A stretch of 56,598 nt of DNA from an uncultured Lachnospiraceae bacterium (GCA_902766735.1 CACXEU010000012.1:1-56598), one strand, 5' to 3'. Numbered from the stretch's first letter, positions 9,296 through 18,714 are shown. A program made the numbers and translations. Notes: generated from the letters alone by a model not told the origin.

Positions 9296-10402
9296 ATGGA
9301 GCGACAGAAACAAATTATTAAAACAAGTATTATTGGCATTATTACGAACGTATTGCTTTCAGCATTTAAGGCAGTTATTGGGGCGTTGTCCGGTTCCATT
9401 GCAATTGTTTTAGATGCGGTAAATAACTTAAGTGATGCATTATCCTCTACGATTACCATTATCGGTGCGAAGCTGGCAGGAAAAAAACCGGATAAAAAGC
9501 ATCCTTTGGGACATGGAAGAATCGAATATATTAGTGCGTTGATTATCGCAGTGATTATTCTTTATGCAGGATTGACGGCATTAGTGAAATCGGTGGGAAA
9601 AATCGTGCATCCGACGAAACCACATTATTCCTGGGTTGGTTTGGGAATTATTGCGGTTGCTGTAGTGACAAAAATTATCTTAGGACTTTATGTGAAAAAG
9701 GTAGGAGAACGTGTGAAATCCGACGCGTTAATTGCTTCCGGAAAGGATGCCCTGCTGGATGCGGTAATTTCTTCTTCAACAATTGTTGCAGCGATTATTT
9801 TTATTGTTTGTGACTTCTCTACGGAAGCATGGCTTGCGGCAGTGATTTCCATCGTTATTATAAAGGCGGGAATTGAAATGATTCAGGATACATTGTCTCA
9901 GATTATTGGACAGCGAATCGATAAGGATATTACCCAAAACGTACGTCAGACAATTCTGGAGTTTGAGGATGTCAATGGCGCATACGATTTGATTCTTCAT
10001 AACTATGGCCCAACAAAATTGGTAGGTTCTGTGCATATCGAAATTCCGGATACTTATACGATTCCAAAACTGGATCGATTAGAACGAAATATTGCAAAGA
10101 AGGTATATCAGGAGCATGGTGTTATGTTGGAGGGCATCGGAATTTACTCCTTAAATACAGTGGATAAAGAAATTGAACGAATTAAAAATGAAATCAAGGA
10201 AGTGGTATGTTCCTATGAACATGTTCTTCAGATGCATGGATTTCACATCGATGATGAGCGTATGGAAATGAGCTTTGATATGGTAATTAGTTTTGAGGCG
10301 AAGGATCGTAATGAAATTCAGCGTCAGGTGGTAAGCAGATTGAAGGAAATGTATCCGGATTACGAGTTCATCATTTCGCTGGATATTGACATTAGTGACT
10401 AA
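9296..10402 (+). CDS. Cation diffusion facilitator (CDF) metal exporter
   Basis: About 368 residues. Six membrane helices fill residues ~10-205, followed by a cytosolic C-terminal part. Metal-site motifs are visible: D-x3-LSD in helix 2 (LDAVNNLSDALSS), the GHGRIEY motif after it, and SDALIASGKDALLDA in helix 5. CDF proteins export Zn, Fe, Mn or similar divalent ions in exchange for protons. The tail is longer than the usual ~80 residues and may hold two ferredoxin-like halves. ATG 9296 was preferred over 9290 because AGGAG then has normal spacing. It lies in an operon with the Cys-rich protein before it and the YkgJ-type protein after it. Confidence 0.9.
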   Translation: MERQKQIIKTSIIGIITNVLLSAFKAVIGALSGSIAIVLDAVNNLSDALSSTITIIGAKLAGKKPDKKHPLGHGRIEYISALIIAVIILYAGLTALVKSVGKIVHPTKPHYSWVGLGIIAVAVVTKIILGLYVKKVGERVKSDALIASGKDALLDAVISSSTIVAAIIFIVCDFSTEAWLAAVISIVIIKAGIEMIQDTLSQIIGQRIDKDITQNVRQTILEFEDVNGAYDLILHNYGPTKLVGSVHIEIPDTYTIPKLDRLERNIAKKVYQEHGVMLEGIGIYSLNTVDKEIERIKNEIKEVVCSYEHVLQMHGFHIDDERMEMSFDMVISFEAKDRNEIQRQVVSRLKEMYPDYEFIISLDIDISD

Positions 10403-10413
10403 AAGGAAAAAGA

Positions 10414-11076
10414 ATGAAAAGAGACATTGATTTAAAAGAAATCTCAGACGGAAAATTATATACGGCCAATGATATGGTGAAAGCGGATTGTCATGACTGC
10501 GTGGGGTGCTCAGCATGCTGTGGAGGAATGGGAGAATCCATTGTATTGGATCCTTATGACATTCATCAGCTTTGCAGTGGATTGCAGACGGACTTTCAGG
10601 GATTGCTGGATCAGTATGTTGAACTGAATGTGGTAGACGGTTTGATTCTTCCGAATCTGAAAATGAGTGGAGAAAAAGAACAGTGTGGTTTTTTAAACGA
10701 GGAAGGGCGTTGTAGCATTCATACATTTCGACCGGGAATCTGCCGAATGTTTCCTTTGGGCAGAGTTTATGAGGAGGATGGATTTCGATATTTCCTTCAG
10801 GTTCATGAGTGCCCGGTGGCGAATAAAGGAAAGGTAAAAGTAAAGAAGTGGTTGGGAATTCCTGACTTGAAGTGGTATGAACGGTATATTTCCCTGTGGC
10901 ATGGATTTCTTAAGGACTGTGAGCAGCATCTTCAGGAATTAACCGCGGAACAACTGCAGGTCCTGACCATGTTTCTTTTGCGTAGTTTTTACCAGACCCC
11001 TTACGGAACTGATTTTTTTGTTGAATTTGAGACAAGACTGAATCAGGTTCGTGGACAATTAAATTTAGATGTATGA
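10414..11076 (+). CDS. YkgJ-family cysteine cluster protein
   Basis: 220 residues. The N-terminal half carries the metal-binding cysteine cluster: CHDCVGCSACCGG, then QCGFLNEEGRCSIHTFRPGICRMFPLGR, then HECPV. This matches the YkgJ/zinc- or iron-chelating family (UPF0153-like). The role is not well defined; a metal-binding or Fe-S function is likely. It starts 12 bp after the CDF exporter and is probably co-transcribed with it, which fits a metal-related role for the operon 8908-11,076. Confidence 0.85.
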   Translation: MKRDIDLKEISDGKLYTANDMVKADCHDCVGCSACCGGMGESIVLDPYDIHQLCSGLQTDFQGLLDQYVELNVVDGLILPNLKMSGEKEQCGFLNEEGRCSIHTFRPGICRMFPLGRVYEEDGFRYFLQVHECPVANKGKVKVKKWLGIPDLKWYERYISLWHGFLKDCEQHLQELTAEQLQVLTMFLLRSFYQTPYGTDFFVEFETRLNQVRGQLNLDV

Positions 11077-11168
11077 TAGAATTCTCTTGCAGATGGATTT
11101 GCGGAGGGTTATTATGATAAAAGAGATTAAGAAGGAGCGTGAATCGCGGTCCAAAGAAAGGAACTAAT

Positions 11169-12707
11169 ATGATAACAGTAAAAGAATACAGAGGACACAT
11201 TCGAAATTGGAAGGCGTTATGCGAAGAACTTGGTATAGACAGCACACTTTCCAGAGAGGAAAGAGAACCAAAGATTTTGATAAAGGCTTATGAAACTTGG
11301 GGGACAGAAATGGCAAACCATATGCATGGAATGTTTGCTTTCGCATTATGGGATGAGGAAGCACAGCAGTTATTCTGTTTGAGAGACCAGTTTGGAACAA
11401 AGCCTTTTTATTATTATGTAACAAAGGATGGAAACATTCTTTACGGAACCATGATTCGTCAGATTATGGAACAGGAAGGCTTTGAAAAAGAACTCAATGA
11501 AGATATGCTCCAGCTCTATCTGAGTCTGACTTATGTGGCAGGAGAAGATACCTTTTTTAAAGGGGTTAAGAAACTCCTTCCGGGCAGATATCTGATCTGG
11601 AAAGATGGAAAGATTACTATTGAAAGATATTTTACACCGGAATTCCATCCAGATGAGAGTAAGTCCTTGGAAGATTGGGCGGATGAGATTCATACAACGA
11701 TTCAGAAAATTTTCCCGGAAGTGAAGGAAGACAATGAAGTGGCAGAATCCTTCTTATCCGGTGGCGTGGATTCTTCTTATGTATTGGCAATGTCTGATGC
11801 AAAGAGAACCGGTTCCTGTGGTTATGAGGATGAACGTTTTGACGAGTCCGGACTTGCAAAGCAGACTGCAGACATTTTAGGAAGAGAAAATGAAAGATGT
11901 CTCATCACGCCGGAAGAATATTTTGAGATTGTTCCTTACGTAATGTACAATATGGAACAACCGTTAGGTGATGCATCAGCTATTGCATTTACTATCGCAT
12001 GTAATGAAACCGCAAAGCATACGAAACTCTGCTATTCCGGAGAAGGTGCAGACGAATTCTTTGGCGGATATAATATGTATCGTAACGCAGAACGTTATGG
12101 GGATAACTTAAAGACTTTCTATGTTGGAAATACCAACATCATGAAGGAAGAAGAAAAGAAGCAGATTTTGAAAAATTATAAAGAAGGTATTTTACCGATT
12201 GACTTGGTAAAGGATATCTATGCGGAAACAGAAGATTTAGATCCATTGGCAAAGATGTCTAATGTGGACATTCAGATCTGGCTGGAGGGAGATATTTACT
12301 TAAATGTGGATAAGATGAGTACGGCAGCAGGTCTTGAAATCAGAATGCCATTAACCGACCGAAGAATCTTTGATATTGCATCCCGTATGCCATCGAAATA
12401 TAAAGTCAATGAAGAACAGAACAAGGTAGCGTTCCGTACGGCAGCAGCAAAGGTGCTTCCGGAAGAAATTGCATTCCGCAAGAAACTGGGATTCATTGTT
12501 CCAATCCGTATCTGGATGGCAGACAGCCGTTATAATCAGAATGTGAAGGAAATGTTCCAAAGTGAAATCGCTGCAAAGTTCTTTAATGTAGAAGAAATCA
12601 ATAAGATTTTTGAAGAGTATATTGCAGGAGATTCTGATTTATGGAGAAAGGTTTGGACAATCTACACCTTCCTTGTTTGGTATGATGAATATTTCGTGAA
12701 AAGATAA
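11169..12707 (+). CDS. Asparagine synthetase B-like protein lacking the N-terminal glutaminase cysteine
   Basis: About 512 residues. The synthetase domain is intact, with the PP-loop SGGVDSSYVLA and LCYSGEGADEFFGGY that bind ATP and aspartate. The protein begins at what corresponds to the middle of the class II glutamine amidotransferase domain (RNWKALCEELGID, then HGMFAFALWDEEAQQLFCLRDQFGTKPFYY). About 60 residues, including the invariant N-terminal Cys nucleophile, are absent. An in-frame GTG at 11,139 would add only ten residues and no Cys. It may therefore use ammonia or another amide donor. ATG 11,169 follows AAAGGA. The 92-bp gap from the upstream gene holds a possible 17-codon ORF at 11,114. 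Confidence 0.8.
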   Translation: MITVKEYRGHIRNWKALCEELGIDSTLSREEREPKILIKAYETWGTEMANHMHGMFAFALWDEEAQQLFCLRDQFGTKPFYYYVTKDGNILYGTMIRQIMEQEGFEKELNEDMLQLYLSLTYVAGEDTFFKGVKKLLPGRYLIWKDGKITIERYFTPEFHPDESKSLEDWADEIHTTIQKIFPEVKEDNEVAESFLSGGVDSSYVLAMSDAKRTGSCGYEDERFDESGLAKQTADILGRENERCLITPEEYFEIVPYVMYNMEQPLGDASAIAFTIACNETAKHTKLCYSGEGADEFFGGYNMYRNAERYGDNLKTFYVGNTNIMKEEEKKQILKNYKEGILPIDLVKDIYAETEDLDPLAKMSNVDIQIWLEGDIYLNVDKMSTAAGLEIRMPLTDRRIFDIASRMPSKYKVNEEQNKVAFRTAAAKVLPEEIAFRKKLGFIVPIRIWMADSRYNQNVKEMFQSEIAAKFFNVEEINKIFEEYIAGDSDLWRKVWTIYTFLVWYDEYFVKR

Positions 12708-12753
12708 TCATTTTTAGCAGATTAAGAATCGGGAATATAAAAGAATTGATTCC

Positions 12754-12785
12754 ACAGGCTCAGTTGTTACTGGGCCTGTTTTTTG
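12754..12785 (+). terminator. Intrinsic terminator
   Basis: Stem ACAGGCTCAG / CTGGGCCTGT with a 6-nt loop and a TTTTTT tail, after the asparagine synthetase-like gene. Confidence 0.85.
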
Positions 12786-12827
12786 GTAGAATAATACCAT
12801 TGAAGAGAATGAAAGGAAGGGAGAAAA

Positions 12828-13628
12828 ATGCCGTCAATTTATGCACATGAAAAGTTTGGCGCCATGGTTTTAGAAAACCTGCCGGATTCGGAAAAAGAGA
12901 TTATCAGGAAATATTCGGATGAATACCGTATCGGACTTCAGGGACCGGATTTTTTGTTTTTTTATCATCCATTGTTTAAAAATAAAATCAGTAAAATGGG
13001 AAAATACTATCATCGCATGGATTGTTATCAATTTATGGAACAGGCGCTTGATGTGGTTCGAACGTATGGAAAGGATAGCCCGCAGTATAGTTATATTTTA
13101 GGATATATTTGCCATTTTTCGCTGGATTCCAGCTGTCATCCTTATGTGGCAGAGGCAATGGTAGAAACCGGATGTGGTCATGCGGAAATAGAAGGGGATT
13201 TTGAACAGCTTCTTTTAATGCATGACAGATATGTTCCCCATAAATATCCTTCTGCGGAACTTGTTCCAACGGGACAAAAGATTGTTGAGGCGATGCAACC
13301 GTTTTATGTGAAACTTACTTTAGAAGAAATTGGGAAAGCTATGGAATGGATGAAGAAAATGAAGGAAATCTTATTTGCTCCCGGTTTTCTGAAAAGAGCT
13401 GGTCTTGATATGATTATCTATGGAAGTTTTCAACATAAGAAATTGAAAGGTCATGTGATGTTACCACGACCAAACAAGAAGTGTAGGAAGCAAGTGAAAC
13501 GTTTATACCGTATTTTAAAGAAGACAGTTCCAAAGGGAGTAGAGTTGATTGATAATTTCAGCTTGGCTTGTGAAGGTGGAATGTTGTCAGAGGAATTCCA
13601 CAAGGATTTCTATGGGCGTAAAGTTTAA
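12828..13628 (+). CDS. Zinc-dependent phospholipase C-like protein, copy 1
   Basis: 266 residues. It starts with MPSIYAHEKFG and has the histidine/aspartate pattern of the zinc-dependent phospholipase C fold: GLQGPDFLFFYHP, YILGYICHFSLDSSCHPYV and CGHAEIEGDFE. Family members in Lachnospiraceae are mostly uncharacterised and lack a signal peptide, as here, so a cytosolic hydrolase is likelier than a secreted toxin. The next gene is a paralogue with the same start and end (ELIDNFS...EEFHKDFYGRK), giving a tandem duplicate. Confidence 0.8.
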   Translation: MPSIYAHEKFGAMVLENLPDSEKEIIRKYSDEYRIGLQGPDFLFFYHPLFKNKISKMGKYYHRMDCYQFMEQALDVVRTYGKDSPQYSYILGYICHFSLDSSCHPYVAEAMVETGCGHAEIEGDFEQLLLMHDRYVPHKYPSAELVPTGQKIVEAMQPFYVKLTLEEIGKAMEWMKKMKEILFAPGFLKRAGLDMIIYGSFQHKKLKGHVMLPRPNKKCRKQVKRLYRILKKTVPKGVELIDNFSLACEGGMLSEEFHKDFYGRKV

Positions 13629-13691
13629 AAATTCTGAAAATGAAAAAGGCTATCGTTGGATTATTATGAATTAGAAAGGGAGGAATGAAGC

Positions 13692-14519
13692 ATGCCATCG
13701 ATTTATGCACATGATAAATTTGGGGATATGGTATTGGAAAAAATGCCGAAAGAAGAACGAAAAATTGTCAGACAATATTATCAATCTTTTCAGATTGGAT
13801 TGCAGGGACCGGATTATCTTTTCTTCTACAAGGAAAGAAAAGAAGATAAATATCGAAGAAAGGGATATAAACTCCATCGTCAGGATGCTTATGAATTTAT
13901 GGAAAATGCAGTGGAAGTGGTTCGCATGCATGGGAAGGAAAGCAGAGAATACAGTTATGCATTAGGCTTTATCCTTCATTTTGTTTTAGACAGTGAATGC
14001 CATCCATATATTGGCGAAGCGGAAAAGGAGACCGGATGCAGTCATGCGGAAATTGAATGTGATTTTGATTATTTAACTTTGATCCGGGATCAGCAGATTC
14101 CGAATCGGTTTAAATTGGCAAAGCTTGTTCCAACCAGTTTGGCTGTAGCAGAAAGTGTAGAGCCGTTCTTTGATGAGGATATGACAGTTATTAAGGTGCA
14201 GAGTGCCTTGAAGCGAATGAGAAGAACTAAGGCACTTTATTATATTCCGAGACCGCTGAAGAGAGCGTTAGTTCAGTTTGTCTTGAAAAGACAGAATCGA
14301 CCAAATCGTATTTTTCAGCAGGCTATTTTACCGGACCGAAATGAGAAGTGCAAAAAACAGACGGATCATTTGTATGAGTTAATGGAGCAGTCTGTTCCAA
14401 AAGCATTGTATCTCATTGATAATTTCAGCAGTGCCATAGATGGTGGTGTGTTGGATGAAGGATTCCATAAAGATTTCCTAGGGAGAAAAATGGAACCTGA
14501 AATTGAAATAGATTTTTAA
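13692..14519 (+). CDS. Zinc-dependent phospholipase C-like protein, copy 2
   Basis: 275 residues, paralogous along its whole length to the preceding gene (MPSIYAHDKFGDMVLE, GLQGPDYLFFY, GFILHFVLDSECHPYIGEAEKETGCSHAEIECDFD, and an end in GFHKDFLGRK). The metal-ligand residues are conserved in both copies, so both may be active. It has no signal peptide. AGGGAGG precedes the ATG. The stop is 11 bp before mutY, so the two are probably co-transcribed. Confidence 0.8.
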   Translation: MPSIYAHDKFGDMVLEKMPKEERKIVRQYYQSFQIGLQGPDYLFFYKERKEDKYRRKGYKLHRQDAYEFMENAVEVVRMHGKESREYSYALGFILHFVLDSECHPYIGEAEKETGCSHAEIECDFDYLTLIRDQQIPNRFKLAKLVPTSLAVAESVEPFFDEDMTVIKVQSALKRMRRTKALYYIPRPLKRALVQFVLKRQNRPNRIFQQAILPDRNEKCKKQTDHLYELMEQSVPKALYLIDNFSSAIDGGVLDEGFHKDFLGRKMEPEIEIDF

Positions 14520-14530
14520 GAGGAAAAAAT

Positions 14531-15568
14531 ATGAACAAGCGAGACAAGAAATATCAGTGGATTGTGAACCCTCTTGTTTCCTGGTATGAACAAAGTGCCA
14601 GAGTTCTACCATGGCGGGAAAATTCAGACCCTTATCGGGTATGGGTTTCGGAAATTATGTTGCAACAGACGAGAGTGGAAGCTGTGATTGCATATTTTAA
14701 TCGATTTATGGAAGACTTGCCTACCGTGTGGGATCTGGCAAATGCAGAGGAAGCAGTAGTTTTGAAGTTGTGGGAAGGCTTGGGGTACTATTCCCGGGCA
14801 AGAAACCTGAAGAAAACCGCAGAAATTGTTTGTGGGGAATATGACGGAAAGTTTCCACAGGATTATAAGGAACTGTTGGCTTTGCCGGGAATTGGAAAAT
14901 ATACTGTGGGTTCCATTAGCTCCATTGCCTTTGGATTGCCCAGAGCAGCAGTAGACGGAAATGTGCTTCGGGTAATTACACGGTTGGATGAAAACCCCAG
15001 AGATATCATGGATGAAAAATTCCGTCGGGAGATTGCAGTACAGTTAGAGGAAGTTTATCCGGAAGGAAAATGCAGTGAATTTACCCAAAGCCTGATGGAG
15101 TTAGGAGCAATGATCTGTGTGCCAAACGGTGCTCCGAAATGTGAGGAGTGCCCACTAAAAGAGGGCTGTAAGGCATTTCAGAACGGAACCTGGGAAAAGT
15201 ATCCGGTAAAAAAAGAAAAGCCGAAGCGGAAGAAAATTGACAAGACGGTATTCCTGCTTCACTGTGAAGATGAAATGGCCATTGAAAAAGGAGAAGAAAC
15301 AGGATTGTTAGCAGGACTATGGAAATTACCCAATGTGGAAGAAAAACTGAAATCGACAGAAATAGAGGGATGGTTGTCGGAACAGGAATTGGAACCAATC
15401 TCCATAGAAAAGGGAAAGAAGGTCAAGCATATTTTCACGCACATTGAATGGCATATGCAATGTTATGTAGTGAAGTGCAAAAAGAAAAATGAGAAATTCC
15501 AGTGGGTTTCGGAAGCGGATTTGGAAGAGAAGATTGCATTGCCCACAGCATATAAGAAATGTTTATAG
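14531..15568 (+). CDS. mutY: A/G-specific adenine DNA glycosylase MutY
   Basis: 345 residues. It removes adenine mispaired with 8-oxoguanine. Visible hallmarks: LPWRENSDPYRVWVSEIMLQQTRV with the catalytic Glu; the helix-hairpin-helix LPGIGKYTVGSISSIAFG; the catalytic Asp in AAVDGNVLRV; and the 4Fe-4S ligands in CVPNGAPKCEECPLKEGC. The C-terminal ~110 residues form the NUDIX-like 8-oxoG recognition domain (LLAGLWKLPNVE...HIFTHIEWHM). Length is normal for the family. Confidence 0.96.
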   Translation: MNKRDKKYQWIVNPLVSWYEQSARVLPWRENSDPYRVWVSEIMLQQTRVEAVIAYFNRFMEDLPTVWDLANAEEAVVLKLWEGLGYYSRARNLKKTAEIVCGEYDGKFPQDYKELLALPGIGKYTVGSISSIAFGLPRAAVDGNVLRVITRLDENPRDIMDEKFRREIAVQLEEVYPEGKCSEFTQSLMELGAMICVPNGAPKCEECPLKEGCKAFQNGTWEKYPVKKEKPKRKKIDKTVFLLHCEDEMAIEKGEETGLLAGLWKLPNVEEKLKSTEIEGWLSEQELEPISIEKGKKVKHIFTHIEWHMQCYVVKCKKKNEKFQWVSEADLEEKIALPTAYKKCL

Positions 15569-15570
15569 AA

Positions 15571-15613
15571 AAACGGAAAGTTGTTATGAGGTGAAACAAC
15601 TTTCCGTTTTTTT
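15571..15613 (+). terminator. Intrinsic terminator
   Basis: Stem AAACGGAAAGTTGTT / AACAACTTTCCGTTT with a TTTT tail immediately after mutY. Confidence 0.9.
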
Positions 15614-15730
15614 CAGAGAGTTTTTTTGAATGCTCAATTCGTATCCCAGTGAATTGAGCAATTTACAAAAGAAAACAAGAGAAGAAAAAATAGCAAAAAT
15701 CATTTCTGAAAAGAAAAATGTAAAATATAA

Positions 15731-15759
15731 TTGACAAGATGTAAAAATAAGAGTATATT
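15731..15759 (+). promoter_or_regulatory. Sigma-A-type promoter
   Basis: TTGACA, 17 bp, then TATATT, located about 40 bp before the ATG of the membrane protein and HTH gene pair. Confidence 0.75.
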
Positions 15760-15799
15760 ATGATTAAAGGAAGCAAAAAGATTTTAAGGAGGTGTCGAT

Positions 15800-16321
15800 A
15801 TGAGTGGATATTATTATTTAGGAGAAGCAGTTGGTGTGCTTTTTGGTTTGGCATTGGTTTTTGTTTTAGTCAAGTTCATGCATAAAGATTTAGGAATGAA
15901 AGCGAAATATGATGAACGGCAAAATGCAATCCGCGGAATCGCCTATAAGTATAGTTTTTTCACGGTAATGATAGGAAATGCAGTTTATATGATTTTCGCA
16001 GAGCTGATTAATCGCTTTTTTAAACCGGAAGCATTTGTATCTGTCATTGTAGCTCTTGGAATTTTAGTGTATGCTGGATACAGTATTTTCCACGAAGCAT
16101 ATTTAGGATTGAACGAAACACCGGGGAGAGTCATAATTTCTTTTATCATTATTGCTCTCATTAATCTGGCAGGTGGAATTACACAGTATGCGAAGGGAAA
16201 TGTCTTAGAGGATGAAAAAGTAGGTATTATGTCGGTAAATTTGACTTGCGGTGTATTAATGCTTCTCATTGTATTTATGATTCTTATAAAGAAATGCATG
16301 GATAAAAGAGAGGTGGATTAA
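15800..16321 (+). CDS. Membrane protein paired with HTH regulator
   Basis: 173 residues with about five membrane helices. After the first helix there is a short cytosolic stretch KYDERQNAIRGIAYKYSF. This KYDERQ-x6-AYKYSF pattern is typical of small membrane proteins encoded next to a Cro/C1-type regulator in clostridia. The regulator gene starts 1 bp after the stop codon, so the two are translationally coupled. A strong promoter lies upstream. Function unknown; by analogy with other such pairs it may be a stress or signalling membrane protein. Confidence 0.65.
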   Translation: MSGYYYLGEAVGVLFGLALVFVLVKFMHKDLGMKAKYDERQNAIRGIAYKYSFFTVMIGNAVYMIFAELINRFFKPEAFVSVIVALGILVYAGYSIFHEAYLGLNETPGRVIISFIIIALINLAGGITQYAKGNVLEDEKVGIMSVNLTCGVLMLLIVFMILIKKCMDKREVD

Positions 16322-16322
16322 T

Positions 16323-16517
16323 ATGAAAAATTTAAGATTAAAGGCAGCAAGAGCTGGCAGGGATTTATCCCAGCAGGAATTGGCTGATTTGGTCGGAGTC
16401 TCTCGGCAGACCATCAGCTCTATTGAAAAAGGGGATTATAATCCAACCATTAACTTGTGCATTGCAATATGTAAAACATTAGATAAGACCCTGGATGAAT
16501 TATTTTGGGAAGAATAA
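16323..16517 (+). CDS. Small HTH transcriptional regulator (XRE family)
   Basis: 64 residues, a single helix-turn-helix domain (LSQQELADLVGVSRQTISSIEKGDYNPTI...) ending in LDKTLDELFWEE. These mini-regulators usually control the operon they sit in; here the partner is the upstream membrane protein gene. No effector domain is present. Confidence 0.9.
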   Translation: MKNLRLKAARAGRDLSQQELADLVGVSRQTISSIEKGDYNPTINLCIAICKTLDKTLDELFWEE

Positions 16518-16546
16518 AATATAACAATAATAGGAGGACATGAATT

Positions 16547-16732
16547 ATGGCAAAGAATCAGGAAAGATTTGAGGTAGTATTAAAAGAAGGAAATTCTATG
16601 AAAGCATCAGGAATACGTTTAATTCTGGTAGATAAAGAAACCGGTGTAAATTACTTATGGTTGACCAGTGGAACAGCAGGTGGACTGACACCATTACTTG
16701 ATGCAGAAGGAAAACCGGTTATTACAAAATAA
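16547..16732 (+). CDS. DUF6440-type small protein
   Basis: 61 residues with the pattern DKETGVNYLWLTSGTAGGLTPLLDAEGKPVI, which I recognise as the DUF6440 family, common and uncharacterised in Firmicutes. AGGAGG precedes the ATG. It lies 29 bp after the HTH gene and may be co-transcribed with it. Confidence 0.75.
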   Translation: MAKNQERFEVVLKEGNSMKASGIRLILVDKETGVNYLWLTSGTAGGLTPLLDAEGKPVITK

Positions 16733-16793
16733 ACATAGAAACATACAAAGTCACGATTTCACATTGTGGCTTTGCTGTTGATTGGAGGAAAGG

Positions 16794-17273
16794 ATGAAAT
16801 TTAAAGCAGTAGATGAAATCAATCATTTTTCATTTCAGGATTGTCAGGTAGTGGAGGCAGAAGTTAGTTCGGAAGGGATTCGCTTCCAGGTAGAAGCCCT
16901 CATTGTGAGGCCGGAGAATTCACAAAATACAAACTTTACCGAAAGTTATGCAGGAACAACGGAAATTCGCTTCGTTGGCGGAACCATTACTTCCGGTGTG
17001 AAAGATGGATTTAAATACTACAATGCAAATGATGTATTGATTCAGGAAATCCCGGATACGGATTTATCGAAAGATGAAGTTTCAGCATTGCTGAAAAAAA
17101 TTGAAGGGGCTTACCTTTATGAAGTTAAAGATGAGGATGATGAATACATCCTGGCTCTGGAATTTGTGGATGAAAGTGATTTTAATACCGCTTCCGATTC
17201 CTACACACTGAAAGTGAAAGCGGAAAAAGTGATTGTGGAGTGGGATTTCTATATGAATCGTGTACAGCATTAA
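16794..17273 (+). CDS. Hypothetical acidic protein
   Basis: About 159 residues, acidic, with no signal peptide or membrane helix. Predicted strands alternate with short helices. ATG 16,794 is chosen behind GGAGG at 5 nt; a TTG at 16,782 overlaps that site. I do not recognise a family. The gene is followed by a clear terminator and stands between the DUF6440 gene and a convergent methyltransferase. Confidence 0.6.
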   Translation: MKFKAVDEINHFSFQDCQVVEAEVSSEGIRFQVEALIVRPENSQNTNFTESYAGTTEIRFVGGTITSGVKDGFKYYNANDVLIQEIPDTDLSKDEVSALLKKIEGAYLYEVKDEDDEYILALEFVDESDFNTASDSYTLKVKAEKVIVEWDFYMNRVQH

Positions 17274-17275
17274 AA

Positions 17276-17301
17276 AAGTTGCGCTATGGCGCAACTTTTT
17301 T
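17276..17301. terminator. Intrinsic terminator
   Basis: Stem AGTTGCG / CGCAACT with a 6-nt loop and a TTTTTTT tail, flanked by A-runs on the other side, so it can act in both directions for the convergent genes. Confidence 0.85.
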
Positions 17302-17318
17302 TGTGGAATGAGGGATTC

Positions 17319-18683
17319 CTAATAATTTTTTCGCAATCCTTTCGGATAATGATTCTTCATAATACCACCGGCAAGTTTTCCCCAGCCCAGGGAGTAGCCG
17401 TTTACGGTAATGAGGTGCCAGCCCTTTTCACCCTCTGTGGAAAAGGTCTGACCATTCAGATACTGCTTTGCGGTTTCTAAATCGATGTCTGTGGAAAAAC
17501 GAACAGCATCCGGGGTTAGGGAGATTGCCAGAGCATGGGAGGGTTCGAAGCGGTTCTTCAGGAAGGTTCCTAAATGAAGTCCCGGGCGAAGAACCTTGAT
17601 GCCTTTCAGCACAGGAGCGTTATCCGGAAGCAGATATAACTGATCTCCGAATTTTACAAAAGTTCCTTGAAACTTTTTATTTAAATAATTCTTTTCAAAA
17701 GACAGATAATCTTTTAGTTCTTTCGGATTGAGTCCTTTTTCGGATTTCACTTTTCGCACATCAGCAGGTTCTGAATGCTTTTCAAACACTGCAACAAAAT
17801 GTCCTTCTCCTTTCAGGCGATGAGGCCAGAGGCGAATACAGTGCTCAGCGACTTCCTGGTTTCCGGAAGATACCCAGTCAGGATGGCCGCCATCAAACAC
17901 ATCGAGAGAAAGGTTTGGAGAAACCAAAGAAAATTCCGGATGTGCTTTTAGAAAGGTACAGACGATTCCTTCGTTTTCTGCCGGTGCAAAGGTGCAGGTG
18001 GAGTAAACGATTCGTCCACCGGACTTTAGCATCTTTGCGGCATTGTTTAAGATTTCCAACTGACGGTCTGCACAAAGCTGAACATTTTCCGGACTCCATT
18101 CATCACAGGCATCAGAATTCTTTCGGAACATTCCTTCGCCGGAACAGGGAGCATCCACCATGATACGGTGGAAATATTCCGGAAACTTGTCTGCAAGGGT
18201 TTCGGAATCGACATTGGTCACAATGGCATTCTGAATGCCCATGCGCTCCACATTTTCAGAAAGAATTTTGGCACGGCTTGGAATGATTTCATTACAGATT
18301 AAAAGACCTTGTCCTTTCATGGAGGAAGCAATCTCTGTAGTTTTGCCTCCGGGAGCGGCACATAGATCTAAAACGGTTTCTCCCGGTTTTGCATCTAAAA
18401 GAACTGCCGGAAGCATGGCACTGGCTTCCTGAATATAATAGATTCCAGCTTCGTGGTATGGATGCTTCCCCGGGTGCAGGGATTCATCATAATAGTAGCC
18501 TTCCTTGCACCATGGAACCCCCTCAAGGTTCCAGTCGTTTATGTAATTGAGAAACGTCTGATCAACCTTTAAGGTGTTAAGACGCAGTGATTTATAGGAT
18601 GGATTGTCATAGCTTTTCATAAAAGCGTTGAACTCATCCCCTAGGTTTTCTTTCATTCGTTCTAAAAACTTCTCTGGTAACAT
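17319..18683 (-). CDS. RsmB/RsmF-type rRNA cytosine-5 methyltransferase
   Basis: 454 residues. The SAM-binding motif is VLDLCAAPGGKTTEIA, and the two catalytic cysteines sit in DAPCSGEGMFR and STCTFAPAENEG. The C-terminal ~170 residues resemble the RsmF-specific domains that help bind rRNA. The protein should methylate a cytosine of ribosomal RNA. The ATG is preceded by GGAG. It is transcribed alone and diverges from mntP. Confidence 0.93.
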   Translation of the reverse strand: MLPEKFLERMKENLGDEFNAFMKSYDNPSYKSLRLNTLKVDQTFLNYINDWNLEGVPWCKEGYYYDESLHPGKHPYHEAGIYYIQEASAMLPAVLLDAKPGETVLDLCAAPGGKTTEIASSMKGQGLLICNEIIPSRAKILSENVERMGIQNAIVTNVDSETLADKFPEYFHRIMVDAPCSGEGMFRKNSDACDEWSPENVQLCADRQLEILNNAAKMLKSGGRIVYSTCTFAPAENEGIVCTFLKAHPEFSLVSPNLSLDVFDGGHPDWVSSGNQEVAEHCIRLWPHRLKGEGHFVAVFEKHSEPADVRKVKSEKGLNPKELKDYLSFEKNYLNKKFQGTFVKFGDQLYLLPDNAPVLKGIKVLRPGLHLGTFLKNRFEPSHALAISLTPDAVRFSTDIDLETAKQYLNGQTFSTEGEKGWHLITVNGYSLGWGKLAGGIMKNHYPKGLRKNY

Positions 18684-18714
18684 TGTAATCTCCTAAATGA
18701 TTCGTACTAAACTG

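Noticed and set aside
11114..11167. 17-codon ORF before the asparagine synthetase-like gene as a missing glutaminase start
   Set aside because: Its sequence does not resemble the class II amidotransferase N-terminus and a frameshift would not restore the Cys.
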